Shown in pieces: positions 8,134 to 17,077 of a stretch of DNA of 27,259 nucleotides. The position numbers and the translations under genes were made by a program. Numbering within the stretch: the stretch's first letter is position 1; every line of letters begins with the position of its first letter. Location: the NCBI GenBank assembly GCA_009746045.1, contig RPFO01000734.1, forward strand, positions 1 through 27,259, read 5' to 3'. Source of the stretch: Mesostigma viride. Taxonomy: Eukaryota; Streptophyta; Mesostigmatophyceae; Mesostigmatales; Mesostigmataceae. The notes under the pieces were generated by a model that made no database searches, was not told the origin of the DNA, and was given only the letters and a program-made list of their open reading frames with translations.

Positions 8134-9250
8134 TTGGCTGTGGTGTTTCGCCAATCGGCCGAGGCAAACCCCGGCACTGTTGATCAGTGGGCGTCCAGGC
8201 AGCGTCAGAGAGAGGCGCTGCGCGTGGTCGCCACACAGGAGATCACGCTGACTCCGTTGGGGCCGTGGCCCCAAGTCACGCCAGTTGGCTGGGGCCCGGA
8301 GAGGCGTGAGGCGGCTGCGATGCCGCCTGCGACGGAGCGCGGGGCGGCAGACGCCCCCAACACGCCCATGGGTGGTGAAGCCACCCAGGACCCTCTGGCA
8401 GGTCAGAGGGTCCAACCTCAGCCGCGGGCTCCCCCGCCCAGCGTGGGGGGCCAGGTGGCTGAGGAGGCCACCGGGGTCGCAGGGACCCCGGCGGCGACAC
8501 AAGCGCCCGGGGTCGCAGGGACCCCGGCAGCGACGCCGGCGCCTCCGGCGCTGGCGGGGGATGCAGCCCCCATGGAGGGTGTCACGGGCACCTCCAGCGG
8601 CTCTGGGGGGCAGGCCCCCTCTAGCCGCAACAAGGACAAGGCCCTGGCAGGGCCGGAGGGGCCTCAGGGTCCCACCGCAGGGCAGCAGCCAGCACTGCTG
8701 GAGGCGACCTGGAAGGTCGGGACTTCATCACCCTGGGTGATGAGGCCGTGTGGCGTGCCATACAGACAGCCACAGCCTCCTTCCGTGGGCTGGCCGACAG
8801 GAGCCAGCAGATGCACGTCGCGGAGGCGGGCAGCCTGGTGTGTGCGATTATCACGCACATCCTGGGCTTGCCCAACCTCCAAGCGGCACACGCAGGGTGT
8901 GTGACGACCTGCTGCCTGCCCTGCAGGCCCTCCTCTCAGGGAGGAGGGTGCAGGGCAGCAGGGTTCGCCTGGTGCGACTCCTGGAGCTCCTGCACAATGC
9001 CATCCTGAAGGGGCGGGTAGGTGGCTGCCTACCTGGCTGCATCATGATTTACTAACCCTACTGACGATGAAGTGTCCCTCTCTCCCACCTTCCATGATTG
9101 GGAGGAGGCCCGCAGCAGGAGGCGGGAAGTGACACACACTCACACCCCCACCCAGCCCACCCCTATGTTGTCTAACCCTCCTACACAGCCCATGTTTGCC
9201 CTCCTGCTCAGCTCACTCAAGTAGCACTTCCCTCTCAGCATGTCTCTCCT
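8134..9250 (+). pseudogene. Element 1 gag region, broken middle part
   Basis: The frame continues VVFRQSAEANPGTVDQWASR through a Pro/Ala/Gly-rich stretch with two copies of GVAGTPAAT. It shifts at CC 8708-8709 to EGRDFITLGDEAVWRAIQTA, and at GGG 8895-8897 to VCDDLLPALQALLSG and VRLVRLLELLHNAILKG. It shifts again at GGGG 9010-9013 and CCC 9056-9058 to DDEVSLSPTFHDWEEARSRR, and at TTT 9195-9197 into the main frame that passes 9251. Every step is a single missing base in a homopolymer. The helix-rich part (about 8720-9000) looks like folded protein, whereas the part before it is low complexity. It is read here as one Gag frame broken by sequence error or mutation. Confidence 0.5.
8257..8628 (+). 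other. Dense hairpin array in gag region, GCAGGT and GCAGG loops
   Basis: Near-contiguous perfect inverted repeats include 8257-8274 and 8309-8328. At 8341-8357 the loop is GCAGA. Those at 8369-8387 and 8388-8413 abut; the latter has 10-bp arms GGACCCTCTG/CAGAGGGTCC around GCAGGT. At 8471-8491 and 8507-8527, CCGGGGTC/GACCCCGG enclose GCAGG. At 8597-8628 there is a compound stem with loop GCAGG. Such density is not seen in the integrase-RT coding part. Confidence 0.75.
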
Positions 9251-10132
9251 GTGAATGCTGCAGCAGCAACACCATCTTCTCCCTCTCCCCCTGCATCCCC
9301 CTCTAGGTTGCCCACTTACAATGAAAACCGTCCTGTGGATAGGATTAATGTCAGGGGGCTGCCTGAGGGGTATACTAGGGAGCAGGGGAATCATGCACTT
9401 CTCTCTCTTCAGCTGGCTAGGGAGGAACTGAATGTCAAGAATTGGTTTGGATCTCTCATGCAGGGGGATTTTTACCATCAGTCCTCCTCTCAGATTCAGA
9501 ATCTCATCCTTGTCTTCCAGCGTAGGTATCCCAAGTGGCAGGACACGCAGGCTAGGGCAGTTTGGGAGGCTTTCATGAAGGAGCTAACTGACCTCCTCTC
9601 CACCCCCTCATCTGTGGACATATATGGGGCATTCAGGTGGGTAGAGGAATACAGGGTCACATCAGTGGACTATGTGGCTGAGACAAAGAAATATGAGCTA
9701 GCCATCAAAGCACGTCCTGATGTCCAGCAGCTAGATCACAAGTTCTTGCTGCGTTCCTTCCTTGAGAAACTCAAACTTGACAAAAACACCTACGCTATGC
9801 TTGCAACAGGAATGGCAAAGTACTGGGAGGACATGAAGGAGGCATTGGATTATATCAAGCTGGCCTTGGCTCCCCTTAGCCAGGGGGCCATGGGCACCTC
9901 TGTAAAGAGGGTCAGGGGGGAAGAGAGGGAGGAGGAGGATAGGGAGAGGGAAGACAGGAGCAAGAGACCTGTCACTATGGCAGAAGTGAAGTCCCTGCTG
10001 GGACAAATGTTTAAGGGAAAGGGCAAGGGCAAGGGCAAGGGCAAGGGCAAGGGCAGGGGCTGGGGCAAGGGCAAGGGTAAGGGGCAGTCTCCCTCCAAGG
10101 GGGGCAGCTCCAGCAACAACAACAACAACAGC

Positions 10133-10206
<74 letters not shown>

Positions 10207-12598
10207 GAAGCAGGACAAGGAGGACAAGTCTTCTCAGCGGTGCACCCGCTGTGGCATGAAGTACCACCTGCGGCCCACCTGCCGCAAGAACGTGGACGAG
10301 CTGGGGCATTTGGACGTCCTGTGCCACAAGTGCCACGGGCCGCCCCACGGTGACCCCAAGGACTGCAAGCGGCCTCCTTACGGCAAGAAGTGTGAGTCTC
10401 CCTCTCATGCTGGCTTGAGTGTGCCTGCTTCACCTCTTTCATCTGCATGCCCCACTGTCAGAGCAGTGAGCAGTTCTGGAAAGGTGCTACAGCTGGTTTC
10501 AGAAGATTATGTCTCTAAACCAACCTTCACATCTATGGTTCCCAAGGTGTGCAGAGTGTCCCCAGCAGAGGATGCTCATATCAGTTTTCAGGAGCTTGCT
10601 TTGCAGTTGCATTTCCTTTATGGGCATGAAGTGAGTGCAGAGGTGGTGGCAGCAGCAATAGGGGGGGCAGCACTCAGACGTGCATGCCAGGTGGTCAGAT
10701 CCCACTGCCAGCATTGTCAGTTCAATGCACCCAAACCCCCTAAGTGGCATGTAGCTACCCCACCTAAGTGCAAGGGCAGGGTGGTAGGAGATGTCTTTCA
10801 TATCAAAGGACAATCTTACTTGGCACTTAAAGATGCATGGTCAAGGTACACAACCATTGAACCATTACCTGGAATGGACAAGACACAGTTGCTCAGGGCT
10901 CTCTTGATTGCTCAGGCCAGGTACTACCCTGTGGAGGCATTGTTACTGGATCAGCAGTTCACGTGTCTTGCCAATGAACCAGGGTGTGAGGCTATTGATC
11001 TGGCTGGGCTAGAAGATCATGAGAGGCAAGGCATTATTGAAAGGGCCATCAGGTCCATTAAAACCCTTGTAGCCAAAGAAGATGGCAATCTGCTGGCTGA
11101 CAGTGGGTCATATGCTGACAGAGCTCTGTGGTCCACCAGGTTGTGCCAAGTCCTCAACAGGAGGCCACTCATGAAAACCCCACAAGGGGTGATCATTACA
11201 CCAGATGGATTGCATGCAGGCATTTATCCACCTGAGGTACTAGCCCTATACAACGCACAGCGAGCACAGACAGCTAGCAGGTTAGCTGTCAAGGATGCAA
11301 AGCATCCACGTCCCACCTTCAGAGAAGGGGATCAGGTCCTATTCTACAAGGAGTCGGGACTAGGCAAGGTGGGTACCTGGCATGGGCCAGCCACCATCCT
11401 AAAGTTTAACACCACTGGCAGGACAGTGTTAGTTAAACACAATGACACGGGAAAGATTCACAGGTGTTCACCTCACAGGATGAAATTGTATTTTCCAACT
11501 GTGTCAGACGTGGCAGAGGAGGAAGAGCTGTTGGCCGACAGCCCTGTACAGTTGCCTGGCATCCCAGCGTTGCCCAGTGAGTGGTTGTTTGGAACACCCA
11601 CTGGTGAGTGTGAGAGCCACACCCACTGTGACACCCAGGTCACCCTTGATGATTGTAGGCAGTCACTGCAGGCTTGGCCCCCTGCAGCAGAGGGTCACAT
11701 TGGCAAAACAGGTGATCAGCAACCTATCACCTCTTCAAGTGTGAACATAGCTCAGCCACTAGCTGCACCTTCCAAACGCAGCCTAGCAGACGCTGTTCGC
11801 ATTTTACAAGCAGCTCATAGAGCCAAAGCTCAAACTGCTGCAGGATCAGCTAAGGTGGGGAAGGTTGGGCAGAATGACAATAGCCCATTTATGGTTGCAG
11901 TGGACACACAAGCCCAGGTCAGCATTATCAGTGCCCTGGCTGTGCCCCATATGCCTTTGGAACCTTCACCCTGGCACCATGTGGCTGATTTCTCAGGGCA
12001 GTCATCCCTCAAGGTATTAGGTCAGGTCATGTTGACTATACTCGGTATCCCCACTCCTTTTCAGGTATTGGAAGGTTATAAAGGGAATGCTTTGTTGGGG
12101 GATCCTTTTCTCTGTTACCCTGGTGTCCTCATCTCCAGTGATAGACTATCCATCCAGGACATGGGTGGTGTTGATCTGAATCATTTCAAAATTTCTCTTG
12201 AAAAACTTCTTAACACCAACATTGCTTCTGTAAAATTTGCTACACCCAAGTATGCCCCAGGGCAAGAACCCTGTGTGGCAGACTTGGTTCACAACCAAAA
12301 ACTTCATCCCAACTCATTTGGATTGGGCAAGCATGATGTGGCTAAAATGTCTCCTCTTTCTTATGAACAGATAGAGCAAGACTGTCGCACACACATAGGA
12401 TTCCTAAAATGGGTGGAGGCCTTTAACAAGGCCAGGGAAGAATGGGTAGTGCCAGATCCTCTTAGTCCTTCTCATACTCCACCTGTCACACCTATTGACA
12501 AAAAGCCTGCAGGGTGCAAGCACTTGCGCCTGAAGTTTGTGTGTAAACATAAGCCAGCAGCAGATGGGTCAGTCATTTTCATGCTAGACCTTGTGTGA
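9251..12598 (+). CDS. Element 1 Gag-integrase-protease polyprotein
   Basis: The frame begins at a GTG inside an open frame, so 9251 is not a true start. Residues about 30-210 are helical Gag. A basic GK repeat and a poly-Asn run follow, then zinc knuckles CX2CX4HX4C (C331, CTRCGMKYHLRPTC) and CX2CX4HX5C (C358). Integrase has an HX4H (454, 459) and CX2C (486, 489) zinc site and catalytic D514, D567 and E597, with D-to-E spacing of 29 residues. An SH3-like tail follows (GTWHGPATILKFN). An aspartic protease then appears at about 875-955, with VDTQAQVSII (D885) and ALLGDPFL. The frame ends just inside RT (KHLRLKFVCKH). One missing base at GGG 12566-12568 would carry it into the next ORF. Confidence 0.9.
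10017..10083 (+). repeat. (GGCAAG)n repeat coding Gly-Lys
   Basis: A hexamer-based simple repeat encodes alternating Gly-Lys just before the poly-Asn tract and zinc knuckles. A basic RNA-binding linker is a reasonable role within Gag. Confidence 0.85.
10114..10206 (+). repeat. (AAC)n microsatellite coding poly-Asn
   Basis: About 30 AAC/CAA units, interrupted once by AGC, encode a run of Asn between the basic linker and the zinc knuckles. Length is likely variable between copies. Confidence 0.95.
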
Positions 12599-13950
12599 CA
12601 GAGTTCAAGGGCACCACTGATCTGACAGAGGCAGAGTTGTACACGCCAGGCATTCAGCAAACATCCTTAAAAATCTTGCTGTCTGTCTTTGTGGGTCATC
12701 TCAATGATGGGGATGACTATGTATGTAAGGCTACAGACATTAAAAGGGCTTTCTTGAAAGGCTCACCTGAGATAGCACAACAAGTGTGGCATGGTCAGGT
12801 GTATGTAGTCTCCACTCCCAGAGTTTGGGCAAAACACATCCCTCAGCAGTACCTGAAAGCTAACATAGGTGTTGAAGGGCTGCAATCAGCTCCTCGAATT
12901 TTCAGGATGTCAGCTCAGGCTGTGTTTGAAAAGCTAGGGGCTAGATATGATGACATAGACCCTTGCTTCTTTGTGGTCCCACACCCTCATGGCATACTCA
13001 CCTTTGTGTGGCATGGGGATGATCAGCTGATTGCTGGGCCAAGGCGTGCTGTGGATGATTTTATTCAACAAGTGTCACAGCATTTTGAGATTGGCAAGCA
13101 AGTAGAGCTGGGCACCACTGCCATAAAATTTTGTGGCACAATGTTACAACTCCAGCAGCATCAAAACCAGTGGGTGTGTGCACTTTACTCTCCCAATGAT
13201 TACATGCACAGCTGCTTGGAGGTTTTGCAAACAAAAATCAAACCTGGAGCCTGTCCTACCATTAGAGGCAAGCTGGGGTGGTTGTGCTCAACGTGTGCAC
13301 CTCACCTGGCTGTGGTTAGCAGAGTTGATGATGATGTCTTGATGCAAGTAGGTCACAAAGCCATCACCAAAACTCTCCAGGAAGGCCCTCCCCTTATCTT
13401 GCACTCCTTGGATCTCCACAAAACCATTCACATCCAAGCTATGATGGATAGTTCCATGGAGTCCAGGCAGATTACCAAGTTGCAGGCAAGGGAGTCAGGC
13501 TTGTATTTTGTGCAGAATGATGATGCACCCTTGTCTCTCATTTCATGGTACAGCCGGTTGCATAGACGCAAGGCTGTCAGCAGCAATGCTGCTGAGTGCA
13601 GGGCAGTGGTGTCAGCAGTGCTTCATGCCAGGTACTTGAATCATGTGCTGGTTTGGTTGCAGATGCAAGCAGGCAGCAATGCTGGGGTGGTGGCACACTT
13701 GCTCACTGACAGTCAGTCAGTCCTCAGTTTCCTTGCTAACCCCTATGCTGTGCACACTGATCTTGACTGGGTGGTCCTTAAACAGGAGTCCACCTACTGG
13801 GAGTCCACCCGTCACGTGGAGGACAAACACAACGCTGCTGATGCACTCACTAAAGTGCCTCAGCAGGCAGCTGACCAATACCAGCTGTTGTACCACTTGA
13901 TGAACCCCTATGGCAAGCAGGCAACCCTGCCCCATAGGGGGGACGCCTAG
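12571..13950 (+). CDS. Element 1 reverse transcriptase and RNase H
   Basis: The listed frame opens at a GTG at 12595. It already matches the element 2 protein from 12571 (HFHARPCVTEF against PHVRPVLNEY), so it is a continuation of the upstream frame. Copia-type RT motifs are ELYTPGI, the first catalytic Asp in DIKRAFLKG (codon at 12736), GLQSAPRIF and HGDD (Asps at 13018-13023) in place of YxDD. RNase H follows, with MDSSMESRQ, WYSRLHRRKAVSSNAAECRA, LLTDSQSV and a KHNAADALTK end, in the standard copia order. All catalytic acids are present. Confidence 0.92.
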   Translation, partial: SHFHARPCVTEFKGTTDLTEAELYTPGIQQTSLKILLSVFVGHLNDGDDYVCKATDIKRAFLKGSPEIAQQVWHGQVYVVSTPRVWAKHIPQQYLKANIGVEGLQSAPRIFRMSAQAVFEKLGARYDDIDPCFFVVPHPHGILTFVWHGDDQLIAGPRRAVDDFIQQVSQHFEIGKQVELGTTAIKFCGTMLQLQQHQNQWVCALYSPNDYMHSCLEVLQTKIKPGACPTIRGKLGWLCSTCAPHLAVVSRVDDDVLMQVGHKAITKTLQEGPPLILHSLDLHKTIHIQAMMDSSMESRQITKLQARESGLYFVQNDDAPLSLISWYSRLHRRKAVSSNAAECRAVVSAVLHARYLNHVLVWLQMQAGSNAGVVAHLLTDSQSVLSFLANPYAVHTDLDWVVLKQESTYWESTRHVEDKHNAADALTKVPQQAADQYQLLYHLMNPYGKQATLPHRGDA

Positions 13951-13987
13951 CAGGGTCCTGTTCACCAGGGCCGCCTAGGTAACCCAG

Positions 13988-14013
13988 TACCCCTTGGGCA
14001 GGTCCAAGGGGTA
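13988..14013 (+). other. GCAGGT-loop hairpin with 10-bp perfect stem
   Basis: TACCCCTTGG and CCAAGGGGTA pair perfectly around GCAGGT, about 40 bp after the RNase H stop codon. With the hairpin at 8388, it has the longest stem of the family. Confidence 0.8.
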
Positions 14014-14343
14014 GGTTGTGGCTTCCAGCAAGGGGGGTTGGTTGGAGTCTGTTTTCATACATCTGCGTGCCCTATGCCCAATAAAATCTGTTTTGATTTT
14101 TTCAACACCATGGAATTTCGTTATGCACACCTTCATAGGTGGGCATGGGATGTATCTCACATTCTTTCTCCACTAGGGTGTATGCCTTGGTGGATTGGCC
14201 TTGAGCTCAGTGGCTCAGGTGCCCCCATTCAAGTGGAGGGTCAAAGCTCCCTTGACAGGTGGTTACCCAGGACCCAGTTCACTGTGGCTCTCCTGGGCCA
14301 CCTGGCCTCACTGTTCAGTGGCAGTAAAGGCATGGGTGCTGTC

Positions 14344-14597
14344 ATGTTGTCTAGTACAACGTGCTCAGCCAGGTGCAGGATGAATATTCCTGTCACCTGT
14401 CACCAGGACTTCAGCCACCACTGTGCAGGGCAGGGGTGGCTGGTCCCACACGTTGTGCAGGTGCAACGTGGCCAGGTCCAGGATGTCATAGTCCTGTCAC
14501 CTGTCACTAGGACTTCAGCCCCCTCTGTGCAGGGCAGGGGTGGCTGGTCCTCACATGTTGTGCAGGTACAACATGGACAGTGCAGGGTGCAATAAAC
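14344..14597 (+). repeat. Tandem repeat, 104-bp period, about 2.4 copies, with covarying hairpins
   Basis: Units start at about 14388 and 14492, with a partial copy before them. Each copy holds a 7-bp stem: CATGTTG/CAACGTG (14343-14363), CACGTTG/CAACGTG (14449-14470) and CATGTTG/CAACATG (14554-14575). The second and third differ at both partners of one pair (C-G versus T-A), a compensatory change that supports a real RNA stem. Confidence 0.75.
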
Positions 14598-14995
14598 CTG
14601 TCCACTGTCACTCCTCAGGTTGCAGGTAACCTGAGCTCAGTTGACCCAGCCTGGCTGGGTATTTTTTCTCTGAGTGGGCGATGATGATGGAACAACATGG
14701 AACCTCTTAAACGGTTACCTTGGCATTTTTTTACAATGGCTCTCTTGGCTGGTGATGCACTCCCTGGATAGGCAGACAGGCATAGCTATCTCCCTTGTGA
14801 GCTCGCGAGGAGGAGGAACTCCCCGGGCATGTTGAGCTAAACGTGATGCCATCACAAGTATTGCACGAGTTCTGGGGCCCATCTTTTTCAGTCCAGATGT
14901 TGCAGTATGGGTGTCAGTTGCTCAGCACCTCAGTCAGCTTGGAGTCAGTCTCCTAGCTGGGCAGGGTCAGGCTTGAAGTCGCTAGCCTTCAACCT

Positions 14996-15014
14996 GAAAG
15001 GAAAACATAATGGG
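14996..15014 (+). promoter_or_regulatory. Candidate polypurine tract of element 1
   Basis: The purine-rich GAAAGGAAAACATAATGGG directly abuts the 3' LTR, where plus-strand priming is expected. Three pyrimidines interrupt it, so the call is moderate. Confidence 0.5.
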
Positions 15015-15472
15015 AGTTAGATGAGATGCTTAGGCTGACACACGGATTTCCGGCCTGCGCGCCGCGTATTGCCTACCGCGGCTGAGCGGGACACCTCAGT
15101 ACAGTACGGCAGGGTGTACGGTACTGAGGTGTCATGTGGACCGATGTGCGGTTAGTGCCAGACTGTGCCTAGACTCTAGCTCGACCCGCCAGACCCGGGT
15201 TATCCGGTTCTGGACGGGCCGAGTGTAGTTGATGCTAGTGACGTGGTCGCATGGCATTGCAGTGTACAGTTGTCCACTGGTGAGGTGCTGCAGGTAGCAC
15301 CGCCATAGGCATATAGGCGTAGCACTGGGGAGTGCCGCAGCACCCGAGTTTGCCCAGACGTTCCATTCTGAGCCCTCAGCTTCCATTGCTCTCTCATTGT
15401 ATTATTACTAATACAATCATCATTCGCTTTCAGCTTCAGCAGTTGTTCGTCGTCCCTAGTCTCCATCCAACT
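15015..15472 (+). repeat. 3' LTR of element 1
   Basis: This copy is offset by 8037 from the 5' LTR, and no other difference was seen besides the one-base-longer loop near 15407. The GCAGGT-loop hairpin recurs at 15284-15301 and the 13-bp inverted repeat at 15090-15133. Confidence 0.95.
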
Positions 15473-15477
15473 CTGAC
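15473..15477. repeat. Target-site duplication CTGAC, right copy
   Basis: This is the exact match to 6973-6977. It proves that 6978-15472 inserted as one unit and has not recombined with another copy since. Confidence 0.9.
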
Positions 15478-15644
15478 CACGACGCTCAACAGGTGGATCG
15501 ACGGCCTGGGTCTCTGGACAATGCGGAAAACAAGGTCGCCCACAAGCTCCAACCCCAGTTCACAGCGGCCCTGCAGACCGCGGCACACAGGCTTCCGATG
15601 CACATGCCGCCCTATAAATTAATGCCGCCCTACTCTCTCGCCTC
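15478..15644 (+). pseudogene. Coding-like segment interrupted by element 1 (right part)
   Basis: This continues in frame from 6977 after one CTGAC. It reads HDAQQVDRRPGSLDNAENK and KLQPQFTAALQTAAHRLP, then loses protein-like character. A TATAAAT at 15613-15619 lies inside or just after it. The product is unknown. Confidence 0.3.
15613..15619 (+). promoter_or_regulatory. Possible TATA box
   Basis: TATAAAT stands 32 bp before the ATG at 15645 of the possible small gene. The context CCCTATAAATTAATG is AT-rich within GC-rich surroundings. The spacing would leave almost no leader, so the call is tentative. Confidence 0.3.
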
Positions 15645-15932
15645 ATGCAACCAGGTGGAGGGCCAGTGCGGCCTTTATCAAGAAGCTGGAAGCTATCACT
15701 GCCCTGAACCCGAAGCCAGGGCTGGCTGTGCATGCGCTGTCCGGGAGATCGCAGCGCAGACTGCCACCATCGCTGCCCAGCTAGCCGACCCGGCAGGCAG
15801 ATTGCAGCCTCTCGCCGCACTCCTACGCGGACCTACTGCGGTCAGCGACCACCTCGAGCGGCCACGGACGCCATCACCACGAAGCTGCAGGAGGTGGAAC
15901 ACAACCCCACCGCCGACGGTAGAATTAATTGA
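15645..15932 (+). CDS. Possible small helical protein gene (frame breaks)
   Basis: The ATG at 15645 leads, after a GGG run at 15660-15662, into AAFIKKLEAITALNPKPGLA. After GGG 15743-15745 it passes into EIAAQTATIAAQLADPAGRL, and after GG 15860-15861 into ATDAITTKLQEVEHNPTADG before a TGA at 15930-15932. All steps need one missing base at a homopolymer, as elsewhere in the window. The product would be about 95 residues, Ala-rich and strongly helical, perhaps coiled coil. No family is recognised. It ends 51 bp before the ATG of the next gene. Confidence 0.35.
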
Positions 15933-16208
15933 GAGCGCGAGAAGACCGAACGTAATTTCAGAGTGGCAAGACCCTAACGGTTGATGGTAATCGGGTTGGA
16001 TTCTTCGTCCTTCATTTCTGATGCCCCGCAGGAGAGCGAAGATGGTGGTTGCGGGGATGGCGAGAATGCCAACGTTCCGGCGGACGGGAGCGCGGTTGCG
16101 CGGGGCGATGGCGCGGACGCGATGGACGTGATGGATGCCGCGCTGGTGGGTAGCATCTCGCCTTGTGGGACTTGGTTTCACGCTGGCGTGCCTTTGTCCT
16201 GCGAGGAT

Positions 16209-16273
16209 GTATATGCGGGCGCGTGCTGATGCGTGCAACTGTTTGTCCGGCTCACCACGTTCCCTGCGTGCAG
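16209..16273 (+). other. Candidate 65-nt intron
   Basis: GTATATGC at the 5' end and CCCTGCGTGCAG at the 3' end would join codon GAT (16206-16208) to GAC (16274) with phase 0 kept. The alternative, a one-base deletion, fits equally with other breaks in this window. Confidence 0.35.
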
Positions 16274-17072
16274 GACGCGGAGCGGGAGGAGTGCCCATTT
16301 GTGACCGAGTTGGGCGGTGCTGTCGAGCATGCGGACGGTGAAGAGCTACCCGAGGCGGTCGCGCAGCCTTTGGACCGCGCGAGCGTGTCGGATGAGGCGG
16401 CGGGTGCTGCCACCGTCGCGTCCCCACGCCCCAACTCCGATGTGTCGGCCGTGTCTCGAGAGGAAGCCACTCTCGCTGCCGCGGCTGTCGCGCCCGTCAC
16501 GTTGGAAGAGCGGGAGGTCCTCGATGACATGCGAGCCGCGTGCAGGGGCGTGGTTCTGCGACCCCGCGACGCCACGTTCCGATCGTCCAACGGGAGCGGC
16601 GCCCATGACACGGCGCTCGAGGTCGTGTTCGCAAAGCTGTCGCTGACGCAGATGCGCGCCGAGTCCGGCGGTCTCGGCCTCGTGACACCCCCTGTCGCAC
16701 CGCAGGACTCCCCCGGCGGCGCGTTGGATTTCCGCGTGGCGGGGGCGATGCTGTCGTGCATGCTGGCGCGTGCGCGCGGGAGCGTGCAGCCGATGTGCGA
16801 TGCTCGCGACGAGTTTCGGCGACTGTGTGACTTGGCACAGCCGGGGGTGCATCTCTCCGGTGTCGGGGCCTTGATGTCCGTGTTGCGGCGCGCGCTGTTG
16901 CACGTGGGGGGGCCCGCGCTCGTCGAGCGAGCGCCCTGCTGCGGCTCGTGTGGCCTCCAGGGCGAGACGGGCGAGTGCGTGGTGGATGTGGTCGACGTGT
17001 CGGCCGCGCCGGGCACGCTCGAGGAGCGCACGAGGTCGTTGCTCAGGCGCCGCCTGCAGGACGCGGCCTGCG

Positions 17073-17077
17073 CGGGC
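17073..17077. repeat. Target-site duplication CGGGC, left copy
   Basis: CGGGC directly precedes the 5' LTR and is repeated directly after the 3' LTR (25096-25100). Confidence 0.9.

Larger units (their letters stand above)
13951..15014 (+). other. 3' untranslated region of element 1
   Basis: About 1.06 kb lies between the RNase H stop and the 3' LTR, with no convincing ORF. It holds four GCAGGT-loop hairpins (13988-14013, 14449-14470, 14554-14575, 14614-14635), a 104-bp imperfect tandem duplication, and a second stem with 7-bp arms ACCCAGC/GCTGGGT at 14644-14660 followed by T6. A role in RNA packaging, export or 3' processing is possible but is inference. Confidence 0.6.
6978..15472 (+). mobile_element. 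LTR retrotransposon, copia-like, element 1
   Basis: An 8.5-kb element is bounded by 457-bp (6978-7434) and 458-bp (15015-15472) LTRs and flanked by the 5-bp duplication CTGAC (6973-6977 and 15473-15477). The LTRs differ only at a hairpin loop (TTG versus TTAC), so insertion is recent. Coding order is a long N-terminal gag region, Gag with two zinc knuckles, integrase, aspartic protease, copia-type RT and RNase H. The RT and the RNase H at the C-terminal end place it in Ty1/copia, but protease lies after integrase, not before. About eight frame breaks occur, each one missing base at a homopolymer. The unbroken frame would run from 7476 to 13950. Confidence 0.93.
15984..17077 (+). pseudogene. 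USP/papain-like deubiquitinase-like gene, 5' part, split by element 2
   Basis: The ATG at 15984 starts MVIGLDSSSFISD. The frame then either splices (GT at 16209, CAG ending 16273, 65 nt, phase kept) or shifts by one base into the frame running to 17077. Landmarks are PQDSPGGALDFRVAGAML, which aligns with the Cys box of the downstream module but lacks the Cys, then CCGSCGLQGETGEC and TLEERTRSLLRRRLQDAACAG. The last stretch resembles the zinc-ribbon region of ubiquitin-specific proteases. LTR element 2 interrupts the frame after GGC at 17075-17077. Removing the element with one CGGGC copy joins CAG to CNGRAVVCDRY in frame at 25101, completing a CX2C. The family call is inference from motif pattern. 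Confidence 0.4.

Noticed and set aside
8471-8527. Two close copies of a palindromic unit that could suggest a CRISPR-like array
   Set aside because: There are only two units within a coding Pro/Ala repeat, the spacers are not unique, and the setting is eukaryotic.
9731-10408. Minus-strand 225-codon frame with long poly-Val (and poly-Leu, poly-Cys frames beside it)
   Set aside because: These are antisense shadows of the (AAC)n and (GGCAAG)n repeats inside the Gag coding sequence.
12571-12600. Programmed -1 frameshift between the Gag-INT-PR and RT frames of element 1
   Set aside because: No slippery heptamer is seen. Homology with element 2 shows the RT frame starts before the stop, and one extra G at 12566-12568 explains it, so error or mutation is preferred.
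14038-14595. 185-codon plus-strand frame in the 3' UTR of element 1
   Set aside because: It spans the 104-bp tandem repeat and covarying hairpins and has no domain. It is explained by stop-poor repeated DNA.
14644-14667. Hairpin plus T-run resembling a bacterial intrinsic terminator
   Set aside because: The context is a eukaryotic retrotransposon 3' UTR. The resemblance is not meaningful there, though the stem itself is noted.
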